A stretch of DNA of 37,245 nucleotides from Candidatus Magasanikiibacteriota bacterium (GTDB lineage: Bacteria; Patescibacteriota; Patescibacteriia; Magasanikbacterales; GWA2-37-8). The position numbers were made by a program, and so were the translations under genes. The notes beneath the pieces were generated by a model, which was not told the origin of the DNA, did not search any database, and saw only the letters and a list, made by a program, of their open reading frames with translations. Below are positions 14,410 to 21,725 of the stretch, piece by piece. The first letter of the stretch is position 1. Each line of letters starts with the position of its first letter. The stretch covers positions 1 to 37,245 of the forward strand of contig JACPGS010000030.1 in assembly GCA_016189025.1 (NCBI GenBank), given 5' to 3'.

Positions 14410-14415
14410 AGCAAT
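14358..14415 (+). repeat. Direct repeat, right copy, bordering the ATPase cassette
   Basis: 58 bp, differing from 13052-13108 by one inserted A and one substitution in the shared part. It is part of the leader hairpin of the following ORF. The left copy lacks the CCTCGAC arm, so the right copy appears to be the intact one. Confidence 0.75.
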
Positions 14416-14435
14416 CCTTGAGAAAGGAGAAAACC

Positions 14436-14633
14436 ATGGCCGGTCTCATAGGCGACCTCGAGGCGTACGACGCCTTCCTAAAAAAGGAGGGCAACCTCAC
14501 GGCGTACGTTCCCGGCATCGGGAGCGGCGCCATGCGGGCTACGCTCGAGGCCATGCGGCGGCTCGGGCACCTCTCGGCCGAAGGGGAGCGGATCCTCTTC
14601 GGCGAGCTGGCCGAGCCCGTCGAAAAAAAGTAG
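14436..14633 (+). CDS. GC-rich small ORF, 65 aa, unknown
   Basis: Starts MAGLIGDLEAYDAFLKKEG. AAAGGAG lies 6 nt before the ATG, a textbook ribosome binding site. The product is acidic and mainly helical, with a Gly-Ser-Gly turn (GIGSGAM), and ends EPVEKK. It has no signal peptide or membrane segment and I recognise no family. Codons end mostly in C or G, unlike neighbouring core genes. It is the first of three such ORFs on this strand, each behind a hairpin leader. Confidence 0.6.
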   Translation: MAGLIGDLEAYDAFLKKEGNLTAYVPGIGSGAMRATLEAMRRLGHLSAEGERILFGELAEPVEKK

Positions 14634-14911
14634 TTACCTGCTACGCGCAGGTCGCCAGGCCAAGCGAAGGCATGAATCTTGGCTAGTCTGATCCCGGACG
14701 ATAAACGGGTGAACGGCGCCGCTATGGCGTCTGCTTTATTCGAGTGAGGAATCTGGATTGCTCCTCATCTCGATTGACTCTCTAATTTTTTTTTGGAGAG
14801 TGAATCGAGGAGTTTCGCCCGTCATGCGCGCGGTGCGTATGGTGAGTATTTGCGAAACAGCCTCATTCAAAGGAGGCCGGCGTCAAGCCCAACAAGCGGC
14901 CGGCGAAAACA
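14634..14911 (+). promoter_or_regulatory. Structured leader of the 127-aa ORF with Shine-Dalgarno separated from ATG by a hairpin
   Basis: No ORF is supported between the two small genes. CTCGATTGACTCTC (14769-14782) pairs with GAGAGTGAATCGAG (14796-14809) with one mismatch. GTTTCGC pairs with GCGAAAC (about 14813-14857). GCCTC/GAGGC encloses part of AAAGGAGG (14869-14876). A GCCGGC/GCCGGC stem then lies between this Shine-Dalgarno and the ATG at 14912, which is otherwise 35 nt away. Folding of that stem would bring the two together. Confidence 0.5.
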
Positions 14912-15295
14912 ATGGAAGTTTGCCTTTCTCCGATTTTCTCTCCCACTCCCCATCGCCTCGAGGCGGCCTTCGGAATTCTGAAGGCTGCGGTCGAGACCTT
15001 CCCCTTCGGCAGGAGGGGGGAGGTAGAATTCAAGGTCACGGTGGCAATCCACCGCGACCGTCCGGAGGCCTTGGTAGAGGCCTCTGTCGGGCAGAGGGAG
15101 GGGAGGAGGGCGTATCTCTCCCGCCAGTGGCGGGAGAGATTCCTGTCTTATGAGGAGGGGGAGGAGGGGGCGATATTCATAGCCCTCGAGTCCGAGGGAC
15201 ACCTCCCCCCCTCCACCCCCGGGTACCACAGTTGGGCCTCGTGGCAGGAGGCCTTCCTGTGGTTCAGGGGAGAAGTGGAGGCCGATCTGAAGTAA
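14912..15295 (+). CDS. GC-rich small ORF, 127 aa, unknown
   Basis: I do not recognise this protein. It is acidic with many Glu and Arg, several Trp near the C-terminus (WASWQEAFLWF) and beta-rich patches (FKVTVAIHRD, GAIFIALESEGHL). There is no signal or membrane segment. ATG at 14912 is chosen because an in-frame Shine-Dalgarno-spaced start is otherwise missing and the AAAGGAGG at 14869 can be brought close by a hairpin. The reverse strand is also open here, as expected for GC-rich DNA, so coding status rests on the leader and on the similar neighbours. Confidence 0.5.
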   Translation: MEVCLSPIFSPTPHRLEAAFGILKAAVETFPFGRRGEVEFKVTVAIHRDRPEALVEASVGQREGRRAYLSRQWRERFLSYEEGEEGAIFIALESEGHLPPSTPGYHSWASWQEAFLWFRGEVEADLK

Positions 15296-15530
15296 AGATC
15301 GGCCGGCGCGGCTCCGACGCAATTCGGGCAACCGCGGCTTCGACGGATTCGAAGCATAGAGAAAGCAGAGGACCGGCCGCCCAAGAAACGGCCGGAAAAA
15401 ACAGCCCGCCGTCTCTTAAGCGAGAAAAGGGGCTGAAAATATAAAGCACTCGAGACCCGGCGCGACGCCTGCAACACGCTCGCGCCGGGATCCTCGATTC
15501 AGCGTATCAATATGGTAAGCTGAATTGAGG
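15296..15530 (+). promoter_or_regulatory. Structured leader of the 100-aa ORF
   Basis: Contains CCGGCCG/CGGCCGG followed by AAAAAA (about 15380-15405), a perfect CCCGGCGCGA/TCGCGCCGGG hairpin (15456-15489), and CCTCGATTCAGC/GCTGAATTGAGG (15492-15530, one G-U). The last uses the same CTCGA/TGAGGAGG architecture as the other two leaders. No ORF is supported. Confidence 0.5.
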
Positions 15531-15553
15531 AGGAAAAAGAAAGGAGGAGGACA

Positions 15554-15856
15554 ATGTACCGTCGAGTCCCGCTGGAGCGCGTGCGGCTCTCGGCCGACGT
15601 CGTGCTTCACTATAGCACGGTCGGCGCACGCGAGCTTGCTCTATATATTGCGCAGACAATCAACTCGGCGGAAATCGGCGAAGAGTTTTTCGTCGGTACC
15701 ACCGAGGGACACGGGTGGATGGTCATTCCCGGGCGATCAGCCGACGGCGCCGAGTGGGAGGCTTTGTATCGCGTCCCGCCCGGAACGTGGCGTCTAACCA
15801 AACCGCCGCCCACCGGTACACCGCCGCGCGGCCCGCGCCGCGGTCGCCGCCGCTGA
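15554..15856 (+). CDS. GC-rich small ORF, 100 aa, unknown
   Basis: AAAGGAGGAGG ends 4 nt before the ATG. The first 75 residues look like a compact alpha/beta domain (VRLSADVVLHYSTVG..FFVGTTEGHGWMVIPG). The last 25 are Pro/Arg-rich and very basic (TGTPPRGPRRGRRR), suggesting nucleic-acid contact. I recognise no family. It is the last gene of the block and is followed by large hairpins and a terminator. Confidence 0.6.
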   Translation: MYRRVPLERVRLSADVVLHYSTVGARELALYIAQTINSAEIGEEFFVGTTEGHGWMVIPGRSADGAEWEALYRVPPGTWRLTKPPPTGTPPRGPRRGRRR

Positions 15857-15870
15857 AAGGAGAAAATTCA

Positions 15871-15991
15871 GGGGAGCGCCGATGCCTATCGGACGCTCCC
15901 CGCCTGCCACCAGAGAGTGGCCAACGGAGGAGATGCTGACTAGCTCTCCCTGGTCGGATTTCCTTTGTTAATTCCACTCTCTGATGGCAGG
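15871..15991 (+). ncRNA. Strong 3' hairpins after the last small ORF
   Basis: GGGGAGCGCCGAT pairs with ATCGG-A-CGCTCCCC (15871-15901). Then an 18-bp arm CCTGCCACCAGAGAGTGG (15903-15920) pairs with CCACTCTCTGATGGCAGG (15974-15991) with one mismatch, enclosing about 53 nt. The enclosed part holds GGAGGAG directly before an ATG with a 12-codon ORF, too close for normal initiation. Its function is unknown. Confidence 0.5.
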
Positions 15992-16007
15992 ATAGGCATA
16001 AAAAAAC

Positions 16008-16038
16008 AAAAAAACGCGAGCCCCGCCCGCGTTTTTTT
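16008..16038. terminator. Bidirectional terminator between convergent units
   Basis: AAAAAAACGCG pairs with CGCGTTTTTTT around AGCCCCGCC. It serves the plus-strand small-ORF block and the minus-strand yerC unit. Confidence 0.85.
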
Positions 16039-16046
16039 AATTATCC

Positions 16047-16325
16047 CTATCCTTTTTTCAGTGCCGCGCGGTAGCCGCCTTCGCCGTGGTGCAGCCAGTG
16101 GCTGATGCGGGTAACGGTGGTGGTGGAGAGGCCGGTTTTAGCAGCTACGCTGCGGTAAGGCAAACCGCGATTAAGGAGTTGCGCCGCCTGCCAGCGAGCC
16201 GAGAGTTCAGCCAGTTCATCCAAGGTGCACAAATCCCGCAAAAAACGCAGCGCCTCGTCGTCGTTTTTGATAGTCCGCAACGTATGAGCTAGTAATTTGA
16301 GTGCCGGTGTGCGCCAGGAGGACAT
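16047..16325 (-). CDS. YerC/YecD-type TrpR-like DNA-binding protein
   Basis: 92 aa. The all-helical TrpR superfamily signature is clear: LCTLDELAELSARWQAAQLL followed by the helix-turn-helix YRSVAAKTGLSTTTVTRISHWL, and the GEGGYRAAL end typical of YerC. It is a small transcription factor of unknown ligand. It lies 4 nt after the toxin gene, so it is transcribed with the antitoxin-toxin pair. Confidence 0.88.
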   Translation of the reverse strand: MSSWRTPALKLLAHTLRTIKNDDEALRFLRDLCTLDELAELSARWQAAQLLNRGLPYRSVAAKTGLSTTTVTRISHWLHHGEGGYRAALKKG

Positions 16326-16329
16326 ACAA

Positions 16330-16602
16330 TTAGCGGAGACGGCGGTAAACAGCGCCGCGGTGTTCTACACCATAGAGCACAATTTTTGGTGGCGCATTGA
16401 TCACCCAGAACAATATCCGCCAGTCTCCTACCCGATATTTGCGCAAACCTGATAAGGAGGGAGGAAGATGCTGGAGAGGTTGGCCAGGGGGCATTGCTAG
16501 TTGGGCGAGCCAATCAATTTTTTCCGCCACCAGTCGGCGGATGTCCGGCGATAATTTTTTAAAATCACGTTCAAAAGTAAGCGTCGGGCGTACTTGGTAC
16601 AT
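16330..16602 (-). CDS. RelE/ParE-superfamily toxin
   Basis: 90 aa with the compact toxin pattern: N-terminal FERDFKKLSPDIRRLVAEKI helices, then LRKYRVGDWRILFWV and a C-terminal basic strand (LYGVEHRGAVYRRL). The last carries the Arg/His/Tyr residues used by RelE-type mRNA interferases. Whether it cuts mRNA or poisons gyrase (ParE type) cannot be told. The start is 2 nt after the antitoxin stop, the usual coupling of type II toxin-antitoxin pairs. Confidence 0.85.
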   Translation of the reverse strand: MYQVRPTLTFERDFKKLSPDIRRLVAEKIDWLAQLAMPPGQPLQHLPPSLSGLRKYRVGDWRILFWVINAPPKIVLYGVEHRGAVYRRLR

Positions 16603-16604
16603 AG

Positions 16605-16820
16605 TCAGCGCGCCAGCCGATGCTTGAGGTTTTCCCAGGAATGAAGTTTACCTTGCAGATGTTCTTGGCGAGCCCGGGTCATTCTTTTAAGAAAAGTTTT
16701 ATCAGCAGCCAACAGATAATCTTCTAACTGGTCAGTGAGATCATCCCATTGAGCGGCAATACTGAACAAAGAGCGAAATAACGGGCGCGGCAGGGCAACA
16801 GTTTTGGTGGTTTGAGTCAT
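16605..16820 (-). CDS. Probable antitoxin of the RelE/ParE-like pair
   Basis: 71 aa. A short N-terminal segment (TKTVALPRPLFRSL) could form a ribbon-helix-helix, and a helical acidic/basic C-terminal half could wrap the toxin. It is upstream of and tightly linked to the toxin gene. The family is not recognised with certainty. Autorepression would be expected at its promoter (16853-16881). Confidence 0.7.
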   Translation of the reverse strand: MTQTTKTVALPRPLFRSLFSIAAQWDDLTDQLEDYLLAADKTFLKRMTRARQEHLQGKLHSWENLKHRLAR

Positions 16821-16852
16821 AGGACGGAAATGATTAACAGGTGTTTAAGAGT

Positions 16853-16881
16853 AGCCTAAACTAAAACGAGCAATTTGTCAA
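16853..16881 (-). promoter_or_regulatory. Promoter of the antitoxin-toxin-yerC unit
   Basis: Minus strand TTGACA (16876-16881), 17 nt, TAGGCT (16853-16858), about 33 nt before the antitoxin ATG. Confidence 0.55.
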
Positions 16882-16895
16882 TTAGGTGAATGTAA

Positions 16896-17315
16896 TTAGG
16901 AGGAGGGAGGGGGGGCAAGACTGGAGGAGTTTTTTGTTCGCAATCTAGTTAGCCACTGCCAGGGAAAAGACTCAATAAATAAGGCAGCCATCGCGGCGAG
17001 AAGTCCAATGTCGCGCGTCGTCACCGCGGTGATACCCGAAACTGTCAGGACGATGATCAGATGGAAGCCGCCGACGAGCGCTCCCACCCAAACCCATAGC
17101 CCAGTTAAGAGTAGAAAGCCGATCGCCAGGTCAAGGATTGCCGTGCCGATCATCGCCTCGCGCAGCGGAACCGGCAGGAGTCCCGCGGCCCAGGGCTGCA
17201 GGTGGGTTAGTCCCCACGCCTCCGGCTCTTTAAAGATGAGGATGCCGATCCAGAGGAAAGTGATGGCGAGTCCGACCCGTAAAATATGGAACGCGGTCCG
17301 ATTCATTTGGTTCAT
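16896..17315 (-). CDS. DoxX/DoxD-like membrane protein
   Basis: 139 aa with four hydrophobic spans (about 10-28, 52-72, 76-95, 100-118), the DoxX-family layout: FHILRVGLAITFLWIGILIF at the N-terminus and LDLAIGFLLLTGLWVWVGAL in the middle. A Pro/Ser-rich tail follows. The role is probably in membrane redox or quinone-linked processes, but substrates of this family are poorly defined. A Met at residue 4 is an alternative start. It lies 24 nt downstream of the VKOR gene, fitting a joint redox function. Confidence 0.75.
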   Translation of the reverse strand: MNQMNRTAFHILRVGLAITFLWIGILIFKEPEAWGLTHLQPWAAGLLPVPLREAMIGTAILDLAIGFLLLTGLWVWVGALVGGFHLIIVLTVSGITAVTTRDIGLLAAMAALFIESFPWQWLTRLRTKNSSSLAPPPSS

Positions 17316-17339
17316 AAGTTAATAGTGATAAGAATGAAG

Positions 17340-17753
17340 TTATATAGTTTTGCTCATCAGAATAATTAAGGTCATCAGCCAGGTGGTAAGCGCCGACATC
17401 AAGCACCAAAAGCACCAGGCGCGAATAACGCGGCCTTGCAGATAAGTAAGGAATACCGAGAATAACGCCCCGCCGGCGATTAATAGCGGCAGGGCGCGGC
17501 CCCAAAACCAGAGCGGCTCCACTCCCACTACCAACAATCCGGCGATACTGGCAGTAATGATGTAGTAGGCCAGGCCCAAAAAGTCATTACGGATACCCAG
17601 CAGGTGGTTATATTTGCTCTCCAGCACTACGGTGCAACTGCCGCCCCCAATGGGGCACACCGGCTGTTCGTGGGCCACCCGCGTGCGGATGAGGTAAACC
17701 GTTTCGCTCACGCCAATGGCGGCCAGAGTAAAAATCAGACTTAAGGCGGTCAT
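17340..17753 (-). CDS. VKOR-family membrane disulfide oxidoreductase
   Basis: 137 aa, four membrane spans. It has the loop cysteine pair Cys33/Cys40 (CPIGGGSC) and the active-site C114-x-x-C117 (CFWC) in the last span, with a Ser/Thr-bearing start (SETVYL) typical of bacterial vitamin K epoxide reductase homologues. It would reoxidise an extracytoplasmic DsbA-like thioredoxin using quinone. No dsbA is in this window. It sits between proA (16 nt upstream) and the DoxX gene in one minus-strand run. Confidence 0.9.
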   Translation of the reverse strand: MTALSLIFTLAAIGVSETVYLIRTRVAHEQPVCPIGGGSCTVVLESKYNHLLGIRNDFLGLAYYIITASIAGLLVVGVEPLWFWGRALPLLIAGGALFSVFLTYLQGRVIRAWCFWCLMSALTTWLMTLIILMSKTI

Positions 17754-17769
17754 AGGATAATTTTATCAC

Positions 17770-19020
17770 TTAGCGGCGGATTTGTCCGGTGCCGCGGGCG
17801 ATCCATTTGTAAGTAGTGAGAGCCGAGAGGCCCATGGGCCCGCGGGCGTGGAGTTTTTGGGTGCTGATGCCGACTTCAGCGCCCAGGCCAAACACGCCGC
17901 CGTCCGAGAGCGTGGTAGCGGCATTGCCGTAAACTACCGCTGCGTCCACTTCGGCTAGAAACCGCTCGCAGTTTTGTTTATCGGCAGAAAGAATCGCTTC
18001 GCTGTGCTGGGAGCTGTGGCGATTGATATGGGCGAGCGCCTCGTCTAAATTGTCTACGGATTTAACCGCCAGTTGTAAGGCAAGGAATTCTCTGCCAAAA
18101 TGTTTAGCGGTCGCCGGGCGGAGCAGTTCGGCAGGATAATGAGAAGCCAGGGCGCGGTAACTTTTAGCATCAGCAAAAATAATTACCCTACTCCTGGCCA
18201 GTGGCGCCACCAGGCGAGGCAGATTCTTTAGTTGAGCGCGATGGACCAGGAGAGTGTCCAGCGCATTGCAGGCGGCCGGTCGGTTAGTTTTGGCATTATC
18301 AATTATTCGGGCCGCTTGTGCTACGTTAACGTTAGCATCAACATAGGTGTGTACCACGCCGGCGCCGGTTTCAATCACCGGCACGGTGGCGTGATCGCGG
18401 ACATAGGAAATTAGCCCAGGCCCGCCGCGGGGAATAATTAAATCAACCAGGCCGCGGGCGCGCATTAGCTGTTGCGCTTCGCTCCGCCCCCCGGAAATTA
18501 ACTCCACCACGTAAGGATTGATACCGTGGCGTCGCAATATCTTCTTAATTATCTTAATAATCGCCGCACTAGAGCGCTGAGCTTCCTTACCTCCCTTTAA
18601 CACGCAGGCATTGCCGGATTTGAAAGCGAGCGCAAACACATCGGCAGTTACGTTAGGGCGCGATTCGTAAATTACTCCGATGACGCCGAGCGGCACCGAG
18701 CGGCGCGAGAGTTTAAGGCCGTTCGGCAGCGTCCGTGATTCCAGTATCCGGTTAAGCGGCGAGGGAAGATTGGCAATTTGTTTCAGCCCGGCAGCGATGT
18801 CGGATATTTTTTCTTTAGTTAATTCCAGACGGGCGTAGAGCGGCGAGGCTGGCTCCAGTCGGGAGAGATCCTGCTGATTGACCGCCAGAATTGCCGATTG
18901 CTCGCGCTTTAAGGCAATTGCGCAATCTTTTAGCACCGCCTTAATTTTTGCCTCCGGCAATAGCGCCAATTCGCGACTGCTAGCTCTGACGCGAGTGAGA
19001 ACATGCCCTAATTTGGTCAT
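17770..19020 (-). CDS. proA: Gamma-glutamyl phosphate reductase
   Basis: 416 aa, full-length aldehyde-dehydrogenase-fold enzyme. It makes glutamate-5-semialdehyde from gamma-glutamyl phosphate with NADPH, step 2 of proline synthesis. Visible are LGVIGVIYESRPNVTADV (111-128), the KGGKEA loop (142-147) and the catalytic cysteine in NRPAACNALDTLLVH (Cys251). The C-terminus contains GLGAEVGISTQKLHARGPMGL, the family signature. The start overlaps the proC stop by 4 nt. Proline pathway order here is proB-proC-proA. Confidence 0.97.
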   Translation of the reverse strand: MTKLGHVLTRVRASSRELALLPEAKIKAVLKDCAIALKREQSAILAVNQQDLSRLEPASPLYARLELTKEKISDIAAGLKQIANLPSPLNRILESRTLPNGLKLSRRSVPLGVIGVIYESRPNVTADVFALAFKSGNACVLKGGKEAQRSSAAIIKIIKKILRRHGINPYVVELISGGRSEAQQLMRARGLVDLIIPRGGPGLISYVRDHATVPVIETGAGVVHTYVDANVNVAQAARIIDNAKTNRPAACNALDTLLVHRAQLKNLPRLVAPLARSRVIIFADAKSYRALASHYPAELLRPATAKHFGREFLALQLAVKSVDNLDEALAHINRHSSQHSEAILSADKQNCERFLAEVDAAVVYGNAATTLSDGGVFGLGAEVGISTQKLHARGPMGLSALTTYKWIARGTGQIRR

Positions 19021-19799
19021 AGCAGTTTGCTTAGCTCAACGCCTCGCTGCCTGGCGGTGGCGAGCGCCTGGGAAAAAATCTTGTCGAATTTTTTCTTTTG
19101 CAGTATTCCCATCGCCGCCGCCGTAGTGCCGCCGCGAGAGGTGACGCGGGCGCGCCAAGCTGCCGGCGCATCAGGATATTTTTGCAGTACCGCGGCGCTG
19201 CCGATTAAGGTTTGTCGCGCCACATCAGCCGCTTGGGTTTTGGTAAATCCAAAGCGCCGCGCCTGGGCCTCTATTAGTTCCGTGAGGTAGAAAAAATAGG
19301 CCGGGCCCGAGCCGGCAAGCGCGGTTAGGGCATCGATTAGCGACTCTCTCGGCAGAGCAAATTCATCACCCAGGCCGGCAAAAATGCGCTGGCACAGCGC
19401 GCGGTCAGCGCGCGTGGCGGCGGCGCTCGCGCTCCAGCCGGTAACGCTTTGGCTGACCAGCGCCCCCAGGTTAGGCATGGCGCGGATGACCCGTTTGGCC
19501 TTCAGTTGTTTTTGGATTGTGGTAATCGGCACGCCAGCCATTACGGAAATAATCAGTTTGCCGGCGAGACTCACCGGCCAATGAGCGGCGAATTCCTTAA
19601 ATGACTGGGGTTTGATGACGAGTAAAATTATTTTGGCTAGTCGTAATCCTTGCTCCAGCGAAATAAGGCGCGCTCCGGCCGCCGCCACCTTCTCCGGATG
19701 TTTGTCGTAAAGCCCCACTTGCCCCCTGAGCGATGTTTTCTGGAGGGCGCGATAAATCGCGCTCCCTAAATTCCCCGCGCCGATAATGAGCAATTTCAT
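19017..19799 (-). CDS. proC: Pyrroline-5-carboxylate reductase
   Basis: 260 aa. An N-terminal Rossmann motif IGAGNLGSAI (residues 6-15) precedes the conserved VIKPQ segment and SVMAGVPI, RAMPNLGA, and the C-terminal signature ALAGSGPAYFFYLTELIEAQARRFG. It reduces pyrroline-5-carboxylate to proline. ATGA overlaps with proB upstream and proA downstream make the three genes one translationally coupled unit covering the whole path from glutamate. Confidence 0.96.
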   Translation of the reverse strand: MKLLIIGAGNLGSAIYRALQKTSLRGQVGLYDKHPEKVAAAGARLISLEQGLRLAKIILLVIKPQSFKEFAAHWPVSLAGKLIISVMAGVPITTIQKQLKAKRVIRAMPNLGALVSQSVTGWSASAAATRADRALCQRIFAGLGDEFALPRESLIDALTALAGSGPAYFFYLTELIEAQARRFGFTKTQAADVARQTLIGSAAVLQKYPDAPAAWRARVTSRGGTTAAAMGILQKKKFDKIFSQALATARQRGVELSKLL

Positions 19800-20863
19800 A
19801 GGGAATTGACGAACAGGTAATTATAATGGATAAATGGTTTTTGGTGTTGGCGGCCGATTATTTTTTTCAGCACCGCCGTGCCGTATTCGGCGCGGCCATA
19901 CCCCACCGGTTTGCCGCTCCCATCATTAATTTGCACAATATCGCCGCGGCTAAATTCCCCGGTGATTTTGGTAATGCCGACCGGCAGTAGGCTGGCAGTG
20001 CGAGCCGAATCGCGCAAGACATCAGCGGCGCCCCGGTTTACCGTTGCCACTCCGCGCTCCTGGCCGCGCATCTCGGCGAGCCAGCGTTTAATAGCTGGTT
20101 TACTGGCTTGCGCCGGGAATTTCGTCCCTACCTTGGCTTTAGTGAGCAACAGTTTCGTCAGATTGCCCGGCTGGCGTCCGTCCATAATATGCGTGGTAAT
20201 GCCTAGGCGTGCTAGGCGCCAGGCCACCGCGCCTTTAGTAGCCATTCCCCCGCGGCCAAAGGACGATTTTTCCGCAGTAAGTACCTGGCTCAAATCATTT
20301 ACATCATTGACTTCGTCAATCACTTGCCCAGTGGCATCAAGTATTCCGGGAACACTGGTAAGAATTACTAATCGTTCGGCACCCATCAGGCTAGCCACCA
20401 ATCCCGCCAGCTCATCATTATCAGTAAACATTAATTCTTCCACGGAAACCGCGTCGTTTTCATTAATAATCGGAATCAACCCAACCGCTAACAGCGCCCC
20501 CAGGCAGCGGCGCATATTCAAGTAATGGGCGCGATCGCGGAAGTCTTCGCGCGTGGCGAGCACCTGCGCCGGCTGCAGCCGGTGGGCACGCAACAGCGCC
20601 GCATAGGTGCGCATCAGCTCCACCTGTCCCACGGCCGCGAGCGTTTGGCGCTCCGCTACCGAATCGGTAAATTTTTGTTCTCGTAATAAACCGCGGCCCG
20701 CCCCCATCGCCCCGGAACTCACCACCATTACCGGGAATCCGGCGCGGCGTAAGGCCGCCAAATCACTGACCAAAGATTTTAAGACGCGGCGCTGGAGCCG
20801 GCCGCGCGGGGAGGTAATAACATTGGTGCCGATTTTAATGACCAGCGGTCGGAAGAAAGCCAT
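19796..20863 (-). CDS. proB: Glutamate 5-kinase
   Basis: 355 aa. The amino-acid kinase domain occupies about 1-255 (VIKIGTNVIT; VSSGAMGAGRGLL; FTDNDELAGLVA) and a C-terminal PUA domain about 275-350. It catalyses the first, normally proline-inhibited step. The ATG at 20863 is preferred over an in-frame ATG three codons upstream, because the kinase fold starts immediately. It is the first gene of proB-proC-proA and could also be read from the ZIP gene upstream (50-nt gap). Confidence 0.95.
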   Translation of the reverse strand: MAFFRPLVIKIGTNVITSPRGRLQRRVLKSLVSDLAALRRAGFPVMVVSSGAMGAGRGLLREQKFTDSVAERQTLAAVGQVELMRTYAALLRAHRLQPAQVLATREDFRDRAHYLNMRRCLGALLAVGLIPIINENDAVSVEELMFTDNDELAGLVASLMGAERLVILTSVPGILDATGQVIDEVNDVNDLSQVLTAEKSSFGRGGMATKGAVAWRLARLGITTHIMDGRQPGNLTKLLLTKAKVGTKFPAQASKPAIKRWLAEMRGQERGVATVNRGAADVLRDSARTASLLPVGITKITGEFSRGDIVQINDGSGKPVGYGRAEYGTAVLKKIIGRQHQKPFIHYNYLFVNSL

Positions 20864-20913
20864 ATTAAGCAATCAGTTTATCAGCAGATTCAGTAATCAG
20901 CTAATGGTATTGA

Positions 20914-21645
20914 TTATGCCTCAAGAAAGCGCGAGAGCAGGGCAATCAGAAAAATTCCAAAAAGAAACGGCAGGGAATGCGCCCAGCGTTTTTCCCGCCG
21001 GAATTCGGTATGCAGATCGGGAATCAAGTCAGAACAGGAAATGTAGATAAACATGCCGGCGGCAAAGGCCAAAAAGTAGGGCTGCGCGGTTTCTAGCTTG
21101 GCCAGAAAAAAGTAACCGAGCAAAGCGCCGCCGAGCGCGGTCAGGGCCGAGGCAAAATTATAGAATAAGGCGCGGGATTTGGTAAGCCCGGCATGCAAAA
21201 GCACGCCGAGGTCCGCAATTTCTTGGGGAATTTCGTGGGCGGCAATGGCAATGGTGGCGGTTAACCCCAGGCCAGGGCCGGCGAGAAACGCGGCGGCAAT
21301 CGCAATGCCGTCAATAAAATTATGCAGGGCGTCGCCCCATAATACCAGCGCCGCCGACGGCTTAACGCCGTGCCCCTCGTCGTGATGATGGAACCACAGC
21401 AAAAATCTTTCCAAAAAAAAGAACAGCACCACGCCGGCTAGCATCACCAGCGTTGTTTGTCCGTTCTCCCCGGCGGCCAGCGCTTCGGGCAGCAGATCCA
21501 AAAATGCCACCGCGAGCATTACTCCGGCGGCAAAGCTGACTAGCCGGGGCATGCTCGCGAGCGGCCGGCGCAACAATACCAGCCCGCCGATAAAAGATAA
21601 TAAGCTGATTGCCAGGCTGGCAATAATGATGAATAATAACGACAT
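20914..21645 (-). CDS. ZIP-family divalent metal transporter
   Basis: 243 aa, about eight membrane spans. The paired metal-site helices are clear: HNFIDGIAIA (span IV) and AHEIPQEIADLG (span V), the hallmark of ZIP transporters. A short His-rich loop (FHHHDEGHG) precedes them. It would import zinc or another divalent cation. It is preceded by its own promoter-like sequence and a small hairpin. Confidence 0.92.
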   Translation of the reverse strand: MSLLFIIIASLAISLLSFIGGLVLLRRPLASMPRLVSFAAGVMLAVAFLDLLPEALAAGENGQTTLVMLAGVVLFFFLERFLLWFHHHDEGHGVKPSAALVLWGDALHNFIDGIAIAAAFLAGPGLGLTATIAIAAHEIPQEIADLGVLLHAGLTKSRALFYNFASALTALGGALLGYFFLAKLETAQPYFLAFAAGMFIYISCSDLIPDLHTEFRREKRWAHSLPFLFGIFLIALLSRFLEA

Positions 21646-21672
21646 AATTAGCGTTCAATGATAAACGCTTTC

Positions 21673-21701
21673 ATCCTATCGTATTTAGCGCCCTGGCGCA
21701 A
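21673..21701 (-). promoter_or_regulatory. Candidate promoter of the ZIP gene
   Basis: Minus strand TTGCGC (21696-21701), 17 nt, TAGGAT (21673-21678). An AGCGTT/AACGCT hairpin lies between the start site and the ATG, where a metal-responsive control could act. Confidence 0.35.
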
Positions 21702-21725
21702 GGGAAGTTAGGCAGGAGGCCAGAG

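Noticed and set aside
14867-15477. Minus-strand ORFs opposite the 127-aa gene (154 and 109 codons)
   Set aside because: GC-rich DNA leaves several frames open. These have no ribosome site or leader and are less supported than the plus-strand ORF.
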